Source: an uncultured Opitutia bacterium (GTDB lineage: Bacteria > Verrucomicrobiota > Verrucomicrobiia > Opitutales > Opitutaceae). From it: a stretch of DNA of 52,494 bases. The translations under genes and the position numbers were made by a program. Of this stretch, positions 1-9,498 are shown in pieces. The stretch covers positions 1 through 52,494 of the forward strand of contig CAIMFY010000030.1 in assembly GCA_903840415.1 (NCBI GenBank). The letters are read 5' to 3'. Under the pieces are notes generated by a model. The model saw only the letters and a list, made by a program, of their open reading frames with translations. It made no database searches and was not told the origin of the DNA. Within the stretch, counting starts at the first letter, position 1. Each line of letters starts with the position of its first letter.

Positions 1-2527
1 CGGTGTAGTGGAAACTCACCGGCACCAGTGCAGGCGCGCCGGTCCATGCGCCGGGGTGGTAGGTGAATTGGCTCAGCACGGTATTGTCGGCGCGGAGAAT
101 CTGAATCAACAGGCCATCGGTCGGAGAGGTGAGTTGCGATGTAATCTGATCGACCGCCGGACCAGCGTTGAAGTGCACGACGTAGTCGGCGCCGCTGGCG
201 TTATCCGCGGTGGTGCGCGTGGACGTGATGACGTTGTCCTGCCAGATCATGACGGCCCAGTTGCCGTGGCCGTCGAGATCGACGGCATGGACGGCGTGCT
301 CGCCCGTCTTCGTCCAACCGGGGATATCACCGAAATACCCCACAGTGAGGCCCGATTGGAATTGGGTATTGGTGGCGCCGGCGCCGGGGGTGTAGCCGGA
401 GAAGTTTTCGCTGAAGTCGGCTCCAGTCGTGACCGAGATGACCGGCGGCGTGGTGTCACGCACGGTGACAGTGAATGAACCAGTCGCGACGTTGCCCGCC
501 GCATCGGTGGCGGTCGCGTTCACCGTCGTGGTTCCGAGCGGGAACATGCTGCCCGAGCCAGGCGTGAGCGTGACGGGGACACTGCCGCTGACGTTGTCCG
601 TCGCGGTCGCGCTAAACGCCACGGTCGCGCCGGTGGGGCTGGTCGCTTCGACGTTGATGTTCGCGGGCAACGAGATGACCGGCGGCGTGGTATCGGTCAC
701 GGTGACGGTGAACGAGCTGGTCGCTTTATTGCCGCGCGCATCGGTCGCGGCGAGGTTCACGGTGGTGGTGCCGACCGGGAAGCCGCTGGCGGAGGCCGGC
801 GCCGCGGTGACGGTGACGCTGCCGTCAACGAGGTCGGTCGCGGTTGGCGAGTAGCTCACCGGCGTTAGCGGACCGGTTGCCTCGAGGGTGATATTTTGCG
901 GCGTTTTGATCGTCGGCGGCGTGGTGTCGACGACGTTGACGACGATTTGTTTTGTCGTCGTCAGACCCATCGCGTCTGTTGCGGTCAAATTGACTTGGGT
1001 GATCCCAATCGCATACGGGCCGGCCGGACTCGCGGTGACGGCCAGAGAGTTTCCATAGGAGTCGATGGCGGTGGCTGGAATCGTTATCGAAGCCCCCGCC
1101 GAACTTGTGGCCTCGACAGTGATGGGGTTGGAAACCGAAATCACGGGCGGCGTCCCTTTGACCGTGACCTTGAATGTGGCGGTAGTGGTTCCGCCGGCCG
1201 AATTTGTCGCCGAGAGGTTGACGGGCGTGGTGCCGACGTGGAAAGTGCTGCCCGAGACGGGCGTAGCGGTGACTGGATCGGATTCCGAGCTCTCCAGCGT
1301 GACGGCGTAGGTGAGATTGCCCCCAAAGTTTATGCGAGTCGCCTGGTAGAATTTGACCATGTAGGTCTGGCCAGCGATCAAGGAGATGGAGGACGCGGAG
1401 GTGACGTTGCCGAGCACGCCATAAAATGACTGAACGAATCCGCGCTGACTGCCCTCTTGGGGTCCGGAGCCGCCAAACGAGCCGGGGCTGCCGTTAATCA
1501 CACCGCTATAGTTGGTGAATGTCCAATCGCCGAATGGCTCGTTGGATAGCAGGCTGCCAGTGGTATTATTCAGCCACGAGACATAGTGAGCGTCGGTCAC
1601 AGTCGGCAGTTCGAATCCGGATTGGAAGAGCTCGGTGTTGGTGGCATTCGCGATCACGTGCACGTCGTCGACAAAGAAGGTGTTGTCGGCGCCGTTGTCC
1701 GAGACCGTGCGGAAGCGCAACTTGAAGTTGCCGGAGATCGTGGGCTTGAAAGCGACCCAGTAAGCCGTCCACGGCTCGGCGGTCACAGTCTTGCGGCTGA
1801 AGATTTCCGAGCTGATCGTGCTCGTGGCGGTGGCGTTGAAAGGGACGATCGCGCCCGCCGCGCTCGTGGCATTTGTCGTGATATCCGCCGGCACGGAAAT
1901 CACCGGCGCCGAAATCGTGGTGCTTGGCGTAATCACGGGGACAACGGTCAGCACCGCATCGTCCGCATAGGCCAATGGCGTGCCATAAGCGGCGCCGTTA
2001 CTATACATCCACAGCATTATTTCAGCAGAGAGGTAATTCGTGTCGCTGGGAAGAATGACGCTCACAGTCGCTGTCTGCCAACTAAACTGATTAAGAGTCA
2101 GGTTGGCGGAAGTATACCGGGTCCCGGTGAGTGCGATGCCGGTATCGGTCATGATACTCACAGCCACGGTCCCCGGAGAAATCGATGTAGGACCTGTCAG
2201 CCAAGTGTTGAATTTGCACGAGAATGTGGCCACGGAGCCAGCCTTGAAGGGGCCGTAAACAACCTGGTTGGTTTGCGCTGCAGTCCCACCGCCGGCATGC
2301 CTCAACTCCAGCATCTGGCTACCGAATGGAGTGATGCCATTGCCGGCACCACTCAGGACCGAGCTTTCCGTGGCCCACACGCCGGTGGTCGTCGCCGCAT
2401 ACGCGGGTAAAGGATTGCTGATCCCTTCAAAATCACCTGCGACCAGCAGATTGGACTGCGCATTCGCCGCGACTGCCAGCAGCGAACCCACCACCAGCAT
2501 AGATAGGGACGTGAGTAATTTTTTCAT
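1..2527 (-). CDS. Secreted HYR-repeat (Ig-like) protein, N-terminal 842 residues, runs off the left edge
   Basis: A minus-strand frame is open from an ATG at 2527 to base 1 and does not stop inside the window. It begins MKKLLTSLSMLVVGSLLAVA, a clear signal peptide ending at ANAQ. Next come about 350 residues of beta-rich, carbohydrate-binding-like sequence (one part near FFVDDVHV), then at least four HYR (hyalin repeat) modules of about 80 residues, each opening with a variant of DTTPPVIS and ending in an F-x-VTV strand (FTVTVTD, FTVTVRD, FKVTVKG). The part nearest base 1 is a non-HYR globular stretch with W- and D-rich motifs. HYR proteins are extracellular and adhesive. An in-frame ATG at 2542 is an alternative start; I prefer 2527 because it gives a textbook signal peptide, and neither has a good Shine-Dalgarno. 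The catalytic or anchoring C-terminus is outside the window, so the exact role is unknown. Confidence 0.85.
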   Translation of the reverse strand, partial: MKKLLTSLSMLVVGSLLAVAANAQSNLLVAGDFEGISNPLPAYAATTTGVWATESSVLSGAGNGITPFGSQMLELRHAGGGTAAQTNQVVYGPFKAGSVATFSCKFNTWLTGPTSISPGTVAVSIMTDTGIALTGTRYTSANLTLNQFSWQTATVSVILPSDTNYLSAEIMLWMYSNGAAYGTPLAYADDAVLTVVPVITPSTTISAPVISVPADITTNATSAAGAIVPFNATATSTISSEIFSRKTVTAEPWTAYWVAFKPTISGNFKLRFRTVSDNGADNTFFVDDVHVIANATNTELFQSGFELPTVTDAHYVSWLNNTTGSLLSNEPFGDWTFTNYSGVINGSPGSFGGSGPQEGSQRGFVQSFYGVLGNVTSASSISLIAGQTYMVKFYQATRINFGGNLTYAVTLESSESDPVTATPVSGSTFHVGTTPVNLSATNSAGGTTTATFKVTVKGTPPVISVSNPITVEATSSAGASITIPATAIDSYGNSLAVTASPAGPYAIGITQVNLTATDAMGLTTTKQIVVNVVDTTPPTIKTPQNITLEATGPLTPVSYSPTATDLVDGSVTVTAAPASASGFPVGTTTVNLAATDARGNKATSSFTVTVTDTTPPVISLPANINVEATSPTGATVAFSATATDNVSGSVPVTLTPGSGSMFPLGTTTVNATATDAAGNVATGSFTVTVRDTTPPVISVTTGADFSENFSGYTPGAGATNTQFQSGLTVGYFGDIPGWTKTGEHAVHAVDLDGHGNWAVMIWQDNVITSTRTTADNASGADYVVHFNAGPAVDQITSQLTSPTDGLLIQILRADNTVLSQFTYHPGAWTGAPALVPVSFHYT

Positions 2528-2907
2528 AGATGGATGTTTCATTTTGCGAGTTGGGTGATTGATGGCTGATCTTAGTGGGCTTGCGAAAACCAGCGCAGGC
2601 CTGGCCGACAGAGACGGAGGGATGGAATCGGATTCATGGGTGGGAGCGGTTGAAATGCGCAGCCTTGGCCGGCGTGCGGTGGGAGGACGGGAAACGCCAA
2701 GTCATCTGCTCCGGCCGCACGGTGTCCGCAAACCGCCGGTGACAAGCGACGGTGAATTTGTGACCAACGCGGTTACTTCGCGCGTGACCTCGGAGCGCGG
2801 TGGCCCGAAATATCCTTGCTGGAGTCCGTCGCCCTCTTCGCCAATTTGGCAGCGACGCCTCCCTTGTTTATTACTTCACGCCGTAGCCCTGGTTACCGTT
2901 TCCGTCG
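2528..2907. other. Intergenic region between divergent genes, no supported gene
   Basis: About 380 bp separate the divergently read HYR protein and the histidine kinase, so both promoters should lie here. A forward frame from 2559 to 3107 is open, but its product is low-complexity, has no recognisable motif and overlaps the kinase start in another frame, so I do not call it. I see no convincing sigma-70 boxes or hairpin. Confidence 0.5.
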
Positions 2908-4533
2908 ATGCACCGACCCAACCTGACCAAGCCGCAGCAACTTTGCATCGCGTATGTGCTCTTGCACACCCTGGTGCATTTCTCGGCACGGTGGTTCGAG
3001 GTGAATCCGGGCATTGCCACCTCAATCTGGTATCCGCCGGGCGGACTGGCGCTCGCGCTGCTCGTGCTCCTCGGGCTGCGGTATTTGCCGGTGGTGTTTC
3101 TGGCTAACTTCGCCACGGCTTGGTTTGGGTCATCTGCCCGCGAACTCTGGTCGGTCATTTTCTTTCCGGGGTTGCTAACGGCCACCTATGCGGCTGCGGC
3201 GTGGCTGGTGCGGCGTTTGCTCGGGCCGAGAATGTTGCCCGGCGGAGCGCGCGGCACGGCAGTTTTTTACGCGACGATTGCCGGGGCCCCGCTGGTGGCT
3301 GCGCTTATCGGCACCACGGTCGCCATGGCGATGAGCCATCGCAGCGATCTGTTCTCTGCGCCTGTGTTCTGGCGCTCGGTCTGCGATTGGTGGATCGGCG
3401 ATGCGAGTGGACTGCTCACGGTCGTGCCGGTGGTGATGGTATTCGTGGGGCCGTGGCTCGATGGAACGCGGGTGTTTTCCAGCGAGGCCTCAGCGCGGGC
3501 GGGCGCGATCGGATTCGCGGTCTTGCGGGGCGCGACCCTGCTGGCCACGCTCGTGTTTGTGCTGATGGTGCCGATTCTGCGCGAGCAGCGGGCCTTTTAT
3601 TTGTGTTTCCTGCCGCTCGTGTGGATTTGCGTCCATGACGGCTTGCCTGGCGCCACGCTGGCGACGCTTGCGGTGATGCTCGTCGGTTTGATCGATATGC
3701 GTCTGGCCGGCACTTCCCCGGACTATTTGTATGTGTTTCTCCTCTTCGAGTTGGCGGTGGCGGGCGTCGGCCTCGGACTTGGCACGGTAGTGACGCGGCG
3801 CGACGAGGCCGTAGCCCAGCTGGCCGCGAACAACGCTGAACTGGCCCGCCTCCACCAACTTGAATTCGACCAGAAGATCGCCGCCCAGTTGTCCGAGGAG
3901 ATGGCCCGGCTCGAGGTGCTTCGCTACCAACTCAACCCGCACTTCCTCTACAATTCGCTCAATTCGATCTACGGACTGCTGTTCGACAATCCGCGCGACG
4001 CTGGCGAGATGGTCTTGCGGCTGTCGGAGTTTTGCCGGGCCACGCTCACCGGCCCGATCGACGCCATCCCGACGCTCGGCGCCCAGATCGAAGCGCTGCG
4101 CAGCTACCTCGATGTGGAAAAAGTGCGCTGGGGTGAGAGCCTGCAGATCGAGTTCGCGGTGGCGCCGGAGGTCGAATCGGTGCGACTGCCTCCGTTCCTG
4201 CTGCTGCCGCTGGTCGAGAACGCGATCAAATACGGCAGCCGGACTTCGCCCGGCGTGCTCCAGCTGGCCATTCGCGCGCAGCATGAGGGTGAGGCCCTGC
4301 TCATCGAAATCGCCAACACCGGATCGTGGGTGCCACCCAGTGCGTCGAGTGCGGATTCGACGGGCATCGGCTTGGAAAACCTGCGGCAACGGTTGCGGCA
4401 CTACTTTCCTGACGCGCACGCGTTCACCACCGAAGGGAAGGATGGATGGGTCGTGGCCCGATTGAAATTGGCCAAGAACGGTTTGCTCGTTGAACCCACG
4501 ATGCGCGAGCCGGCAGAAAGTCCACGCGAATGA
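2908..4533 (+). CDS. LytS-family sensor histidine kinase with MASE1-type membrane sensor
   Basis: This 541-residue inner-membrane kinase is the sensor half of a LytS/LytTR two-component system. Residues 1-300 form about eight hydrophobic segments in a MASE1-like arrangement, including the WYPPGG motif near residue 40. A short coiled linker follows (EAVAQLAANNAELARLHQLE). The His_kinase domain has the phosphoacceptor motif LRYQLNPHFLYNSLNSIYGL, an N-box LPLVENAIKYG and a G-box GIGLENLRQRL. The small HATPase domain and NPHFLYN motif are diagnostic of the LytS/YehU family. The stop codon overlaps the start of the response regulator (ATGA, 4530-4533), so the two are translationally coupled. The signal sensed cannot be told from sequence. 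Confidence 0.93.
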   Translation: MHRPNLTKPQQLCIAYVLLHTLVHFSARWFEVNPGIATSIWYPPGGLALALLVLLGLRYLPVVFLANFATAWFGSSARELWSVIFFPGLLTATYAAAAWLVRRLLGPRMLPGGARGTAVFYATIAGAPLVAALIGTTVAMAMSHRSDLFSAPVFWRSVCDWWIGDASGLLTVVPVVMVFVGPWLDGTRVFSSEASARAGAIGFAVLRGATLLATLVFVLMVPILREQRAFYLCFLPLVWICVHDGLPGATLATLAVMLVGLIDMRLAGTSPDYLYVFLLFELAVAGVGLGLGTVVTRRDEAVAQLAANNAELARLHQLEFDQKIAAQLSEEMARLEVLRYQLNPHFLYNSLNSIYGLLFDNPRDAGEMVLRLSEFCRATLTGPIDAIPTLGAQIEALRSYLDVEKVRWGESLQIEFAVAPEVESVRLPPFLLLPLVENAIKYGSRTSPGVLQLAIRAQHEGEALLIEIANTGSWVPPSASSADSTGIGLENLRQRLRHYFPDAHAFTTEGKDGWVVARLKLAKNGLLVEPTMREPAESPRE

Positions 4534-5273
4534 GAGCCTTGATCATCGACGACGAAGCCCCAGCGCGTGCCGCGGTCCGCGGGTTGTTGCGCGACCACCC
4601 GGCCATCACGCTCGTGGGCGAGGCGGACACGCTTGCGGCTGCGGTGAAGCGGCTCGGCGGCGGCGATTACGATCTCGTATTTCTCGACGTGCAGCTGCGC
4701 GGCGGCACGGGCTTCGACCTCCTGCCCCTCGTCCGGCCGGAGGCGCGGGTGATATTCGTGACCGCCTTTGATGACTTCGCCGTGCGTGCGTTCGAGGTAA
4801 ATGCGATCGACTACCTGATCAAACCCGTCCGCCCGCAGCGGCTGGCTGAGGCGCTCCGCCGGCTCGCTTTACCCCCTTCAGCCTTGCCCGCCGCGCCCAC
4901 GTCCGCTGCCGCGCTAGACCCGGGCGATCTTGTTTACCTTCGGACCGGCAACGGCACTTCGCGCTTCGTCGCGCTGGCCGACCTGGCCGCCGTCGCTTCA
5001 AATGAGAACTATTCCGAAGTGCATCTTGGCGACGGCACGCGGTTCTTTGTGCGCCGCACGATGAAGTCTTGGGAGGATGTGCTGCCTGCGGCCCAGTTTG
5101 TGCGCGTGCACCGCACCACCATCATCAACCTCGCCCGCTACCGCGGCGCCGATCGCCAGAGCTACGAGACGACGCTGCTGCACCTCGACGGACTCACGGA
5201 GCCTGTGAAAGCGAGCTTCCGCTATCTGCCGGAGCTACGCACCCGGCTCGCCGCGCTCGGCCGGGAGTTGTGA
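4530..5273 (+). CDS. LytTR-family response regulator
   Basis: A 247-residue cytoplasmic DNA-binding regulator, partner of the upstream LytS-like kinase. Residues 1-120 are a receiver domain: acidic pocket IIDDEAP, phosphoacceptor Asp53 in LVFLDVQL, conserved T in VTAFDDFAVRAF, and K in YLIKPV. Residues about 150-245 are a LytTR domain (NYSEVHLGDGTRFFVRRTMKS is its first part; FVRVHRTTIINLA is its typical second half). It starts inside the kinase stop codon, showing operon coupling. The target genes are unknown; the downstream M14 peptidase is 130 bp away and could be one, but no operator repeat is evident. Confidence 0.94.
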   Translation: MRALIIDDEAPARAAVRGLLRDHPAITLVGEADTLAAAVKRLGGGDYDLVFLDVQLRGGTGFDLLPLVRPEARVIFVTAFDDFAVRAFEVNAIDYLIKPVRPQRLAEALRRLALPPSALPAAPTSAAALDPGDLVYLRTGNGTSRFVALADLAAVASNENYSEVHLGDGTRFFVRRTMKSWEDVLPAAQFVRVHRTTIINLARYRGADRQSYETTLLHLDGLTEPVKASFRYLPELRTRLAALGREL

Positions 5274-5403
5274 AGCGCGCCGCCGGTCGGTAGAAAAATT
5301 CGCCAGAGGCTGGAGTGCTTTGCGCGTCAGCGCGTTGACTCACACCCTCCGGCGTTTACTCAACAGGCACGCCGTCTGCACGGTTCCTCCCGATCGCCTC
5401 CGC

Positions 5404-8253
5404 ATGAAAATACTGTCGCTCCGCCCTGTCCTGTTCATCGCCGCGCTGCTTCTCGCACCCGCGTTCGCCATCGCCGCCCCGCCGAAAATCACGCCCGCGA
5501 AGGACATCATCGGGTTCTCCATCGGCGACGACTACCACATGGCGAACTACACACAGCTCACCACGCTGTGGAAAAAATGGGCGACCGAGTCCGATCGCCT
5601 GAAAGTCGTCAGCATTGGCAATACCTGCGAGGGCCGTCCGCAACTCATGGCCATCGTCAGCTCGCCGGCGAACCTTGCACAGCTCGACCACTACCGGGAA
5701 ATTTCCGTGAAACTCGCGCACGCCGAACTCACCGAGGTTGAAGCCGCGAAACTCGCGAAGGAAGGCAAAGCCGTGGTCTGGGTCGACGGCGGCCTGCACT
5801 CCTCGGAGAGCGTCAATTCCCAGCAGCTGATCGAAACTGTTTATCGCATGATTTCGCAAGACGATGAGGAGACGCGGCGTTTCCTCGACGACGTGATCCT
5901 CCTCGCGCCGGTCGCGAATCCTGACGGCGTCGAAATCGTCGCCAACTGGTATATGCGCAACGCCGACGAGAAGGCGCGCACCTTCACCGGCCTGCCGCGC
6001 CTCTACAACAAATACGTCGGCCACGACAACAATCGCGACTCGATCATGAACAACATGCCCGAGACCACGAACCAGAACCGCGTGCTCTGGATCGAATGGA
6101 TTCCGCAGATCATGTATAACCATCACCAACCCGGTCCCGAGGGCCAGGTGATCTTCATTCCGCCGTTCCGCGATCCGTTTAACTACAACTTTGATCCGCT
6201 CGTGCCGCTCGGCGTCGAGCAGCTCGGCGTCGCGATGCACATGCGCCTGGTCGAGCGCGGCCTGGGCGGCTCCGCGATGCGCTCGGCTGCGCCCTACTCG
6301 ACGTGGTGGAACGGCGGCATGCGGACTGCGGTTTATTTCCACAACCAAATCGGCATTCTCACGGAAATCATCGGCAGCCCGACCCCGATCGTCTTGCCGC
6401 TCGTGCCGTCGAAACAGCTTCCCTCCGGCGACTGGCCGCTCCCCGCCGCCCCGCAACTCTGGCACTACCGCCAGTCGATCGAATACGACACGCAGGTCAA
6501 CTTCGCCGCGCTCGACTACGCCTCGCGCAACCGCGAGACGCTGCTTTTCAACATGTATCGCATGGGCCGCAACATGATCGAACGCGGCAGCCGCGATGCG
6601 TGGACGGTCACGCCGAAGCGCATCGACGCACTCGTCGCCGCCGCGAATCTGCCGAAGCCGGCCGCAAGCGACGAAGAGGGCGGCGGCTTTTTCACGAGCC
6701 ACGCCGTGCCGTCGGAACTCTACGAAAAAGTGCTGCACGCCCCCGAGTATCGCGACCCGCGCGGCTACATTATCTCAGCGGATCAGGATGATTTCGGGAC
6801 CGCGGTGAAATTTGTGAACGTGCTGCTCAAGCAGGGCGTGACGGTGCACAAGGCGACCGCGGCGTTTGCGGTGAACGGAAAAAATTATCCCGCCGGTTCG
6901 TATGTCGTGAAGGCCGCGCAGGCTTTCCGCGCCGAGGTGATGGACATGTTTGAGTCGCAGGACCACCCGAATGATTTCGCGTTTCCCGGCGGCCCGCCGA
7001 AGGCGCCCTACGACATCACGGGCTGGACGCCCGCGGTGCAGATGGGCGTGAAGTTTGACCGCATCCTCGATGGTTTCGACGGCCCGTTCGCGAAACTCGG
7101 TTTCGATTTGGAGAAACCGGCCCCGGCTGCGATCGCCGGTGCCTCGAATCCCGCCGGCTATCTAGTGAGCCACAAGATCAACGACGCTTTCATTCTGATG
7201 AACCGCCTGCTCAAGGCCGGCTGCGACGTTTACGAACTTAAGGAGGAGCAGACGCTGAACGGCCGCGGTCTCGGCACCGGCACTTTCTGGGTGCCCGCGA
7301 CGGCGAAGGCGCAGCCCATCCTGGCTGACGGCGGGAAGGCGCTCGGTGTCCCCGTTTTTGCGGTCGCGCAAAAACCGGCGGGTGCCGCGGTGAAGTTGAA
7401 GCCGGTGCGGATCGGCCTCCTTGATGTTTACGGCGGTTCGATGCCGTCGGGCTGGCTGCGGTGGATGCTTGAGCAATACGAATTCCCCTTCGAGATCGTG
7501 TTTCCGCAGGTGATCGATGCCGGCGATCTCAAGACGAACTTCGACGTGATCGTTTTGCCGAGCGACACCTACGCGGACAACGGCCGCCTCGCCGGATCGG
7601 CCGCGGCGATTGAGCGCTGGCTGATTGCCAACGCGGGCACGGCGCTCTCCGGCACCGGCGCGATCCAATACAGTCCGCCCTCGGAAAGCGTGCCGGAGGA
7701 AGTCCGCTCGATGCTCGGTGCGATGTCTAACCGGCGCACCGTCCCGCCGCTGAAAACTTTCGTCGAGCAGGGCGGCACGCTCATCGCGCTCGGATCGTCG
7801 GCGAGCATCGGCGAGGCACTCGGGTTGCCGGTGAAAAATCATCTGGTCGAAATGGTGGATGGAAAAGAAAAACCGATCGGTCGCGCTAAATATTATATCC
7901 CGGGCTCAGTGCTGCGGGCGAATTTCGACAACCAGAATCCGCTCGCCTACGGCATGCCGCCGGAGGGTTTCGTGTTCTTCGACAACAATCCGGTGTTCGA
8001 CACTCCGGCCAACGCGACGGTTACGGTGAACCCGGTCGTCTCGTTCACGGGCAAAGCGCCACTCTTCAGCGGCTGGGCGTGGGGCCAGCAGTATCTCGAC
8101 GGCGGCAAGATCGCGGCCGAGGCGTCGGTCGGTGCGGGCAAGGTCGTGTTGCTCTCGTTTGAACCGACGTTCCGCGGCACGCCGCACGCGACGTTCAAGC
8201 TCTTCTTCAACGGCCTCTACTACGGCTCGGCGAAAGACGCGTCGCTGCCGTAA
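5404..8253 (+). CDS. Secreted M14-family zinc carboxypeptidase
   Basis: A 949-residue exported protease. I place the start at 5404 because MKILSLRPVLFIAALLLAPA followed by FAIAAP is a clean signal peptide; an upstream in-frame start at 5320 would bury it. The M14 domain occupies roughly residues 30-380. The zinc-binding pair H-x-x-E is in DGGLHSSES, the third His is probably in YNHHQPGPEGQ, and the catalytic Glu is likely in GILTEIIGS. The remaining 550 residues contain a flavodoxin/ThuA-like part (VRIGLLDVYGGSMPSGWLRW, then FDVIVLPSDTY) and a beta-rich tail, as in the large secreted M14 proteins of environmental bacteria. It probably removes C-terminal residues from proteins or peptides outside the cytoplasm. 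It stands alone; the next gene is convergent. Confidence 0.9.
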   Translation: MKILSLRPVLFIAALLLAPAFAIAAPPKITPAKDIIGFSIGDDYHMANYTQLTTLWKKWATESDRLKVVSIGNTCEGRPQLMAIVSSPANLAQLDHYREISVKLAHAELTEVEAAKLAKEGKAVVWVDGGLHSSESVNSQQLIETVYRMISQDDEETRRFLDDVILLAPVANPDGVEIVANWYMRNADEKARTFTGLPRLYNKYVGHDNNRDSIMNNMPETTNQNRVLWIEWIPQIMYNHHQPGPEGQVIFIPPFRDPFNYNFDPLVPLGVEQLGVAMHMRLVERGLGGSAMRSAAPYSTWWNGGMRTAVYFHNQIGILTEIIGSPTPIVLPLVPSKQLPSGDWPLPAAPQLWHYRQSIEYDTQVNFAALDYASRNRETLLFNMYRMGRNMIERGSRDAWTVTPKRIDALVAAANLPKPAASDEEGGGFFTSHAVPSELYEKVLHAPEYRDPRGYIISADQDDFGTAVKFVNVLLKQGVTVHKATAAFAVNGKNYPAGSYVVKAAQAFRAEVMDMFESQDHPNDFAFPGGPPKAPYDITGWTPAVQMGVKFDRILDGFDGPFAKLGFDLEKPAPAAIAGASNPAGYLVSHKINDAFILMNRLLKAGCDVYELKEEQTLNGRGLGTGTFWVPATAKAQPILADGGKALGVPVFAVAQKPAGAAVKLKPVRIGLLDVYGGSMPSGWLRWMLEQYEFPFEIVFPQVIDAGDLKTNFDVIVLPSDTYADNGRLAGSAAAIERWLIANAGTALSGTGAIQYSPPSESVPEEVRSMLGAMSNRRTVPPLKTFVEQGGTLIALGSSASIGEALGLPVKNHLVEMVDGKEKPIGRAKYYIPGSVLRANFDNQNPLAYGMPPEGFVFFDNNPVFDTPANATVTVNPVVSFTGKAPLFSGWAWGQQYLDGGKIAAEASVGAGKVVLLSFEPTFRGTPHATFKLFFNGLYYGSAKDASLP

Positions 8254-8291
8254 CGCGAATTATCTCGGCGATCGGGCGGACGGCGTAGTCT

Positions 8292-9374
8292 TCAAGAGCG
8301 CTTCGCCGCCCGGTCGAGCTGTGCAGCCGCGTCCAGCAGCGGCCGCAGGAAACCCGCCTGCTGTTTCGCGAGTTGCTGGTGCGGCCACTGCTCGGGCGCG
8401 GCATCGAAACGCTTCAGATAGGCGAGGGCCTGCTTGAGGCTGCCGCCGCGCGGCGCGGTATAATTCCAGAGGTCGAGGCCGAGCGGTGCGGCGAGTCGGG
8501 CGACGCGCAGTTGCGCCTCGAGGTTGAAGAGACTGTAGCTCAGTCCGTCGGTGCGTGCCGTTTCCAGCGGCTGCTGGCCATCGGGCTCAATCTGCCAGTC
8601 GATGCGGGCGAAGTCCTCGCGGGCGAAGTTCCGGGCGTCGTCCTCGCGGCCGAGATACCGCGCGATCGCGACGAGTTGCACGAGATACCAGGAACCGTGG
8701 TTGTTGCGGGCCTCGTGCTCCTTCCGCCCGTTCGGGCTGGTCGTGAGCCAGAGCAGGTAGTCGGCGAACCACGCCTTGACGGCCTGCTCGGCCGCGGCAT
8801 CCACGCCGGGCGCGCCGTGGAGCAGGCGCGCGGCATCGACGATCCGGGCAAACCCGCGGGTATCGATCAGGCCGCTGGCACTGCCCTGATTATGATCGCG
8901 GCCCAACCGGATCTGAGCGTAGCCGAACGCTGGTTTGAGTCGGGTGGCCGGAGTGACGAACCACGCGCGCAACCATTCCGCGGCGCGGAGCGCGCAGTCC
9001 TCTCGATGCAACTGCGACCAGCCGAGCGCGAGCGCCTCTAGATTATTCACGAGCGCACCGAGCTGCCGTTCGTCCCCCTTTTCGATCAATTCCCGGTTGG
9101 GATGCCCATCCTTCTGGATGTAAGGCAATCCGTCCGGTTTCGACGGATCGGGCCACCAGTAGCGCCCATAGCTGATGTAGTCGTGCGCATCGCCAGTCGG
9201 CGAAGGCCGGGGCTTGTCCACGATGGTCACGATGGGTGCCGCCACGGCTTTGTTCACCTGTTTCGTCAGCGTCGCTGCCGGAATGGCCTCCGGATCGAGC
9301 AGGTAGGGTTTGGTGTCCTGAGCCGACAACAGCAGCGGCAGCCAGACGATCGCGAGAAGAAGGAAACGTTTCAC
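8292..9374 (-). CDS. Alginate-lyase family (PF05426-like) secreted protein
   Basis: A 360-residue protein with signal peptide MKRFLLLAIVWLPLLLSAQ. The body matches the alpha/alpha-toroid alginate lyase family seen in PL5-like enzymes and uncharacterised relatives: HDYISYGRYWWPDPSKPDGLPYI, LGRDHNQGSASGLIDTRGFA, and the signature NNHGSWY at about residues 225-231, whose Asn-His pair belongs to the active site. It is expected to cleave a uronate-containing polysaccharide in the periplasm or outside, but substrates in this family are diverse and alginate is not proven. It is convergent with the M14 peptidase (38 bp apart) and divergent from the HutF-like gene. Confidence 0.87.
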   Translation of the reverse strand: MKRFLLLAIVWLPLLLSAQDTKPYLLDPEAIPAATLTKQVNKAVAAPIVTIVDKPRPSPTGDAHDYISYGRYWWPDPSKPDGLPYIQKDGHPNRELIEKGDERQLGALVNNLEALALGWSQLHREDCALRAAEWLRAWFVTPATRLKPAFGYAQIRLGRDHNQGSASGLIDTRGFARIVDAARLLHGAPGVDAAAEQAVKAWFADYLLWLTTSPNGRKEHEARNNHGSWYLVQLVAIARYLGREDDARNFAREDFARIDWQIEPDGQQPLETARTDGLSYSLFNLEAQLRVARLAAPLGLDLWNYTAPRGGSLKQALAYLKRFDAAPEQWPHQQLAKQQAGFLRPLLDAAAQLDRAAKRS

Positions 9375-9498
9375 GGAGGAAGGAAAGACGCAGGTGCGCC
9401 GGTTGGGTTACTGTGCGGAAACGGGGCGTCGTCCAATTTTCCTCTGCCCGCCATGATCGCGCGCCGGGATTGACCGCTTCGCGCGATCGCGTCTGCTG

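Noticed and set aside
2559-3107. Open forward frame of 182 codons overlapping the kinase start
   Set aside because: Low-complexity product, no motif, and the overlapping kinase frame is a clear MASE1/LytS protein.
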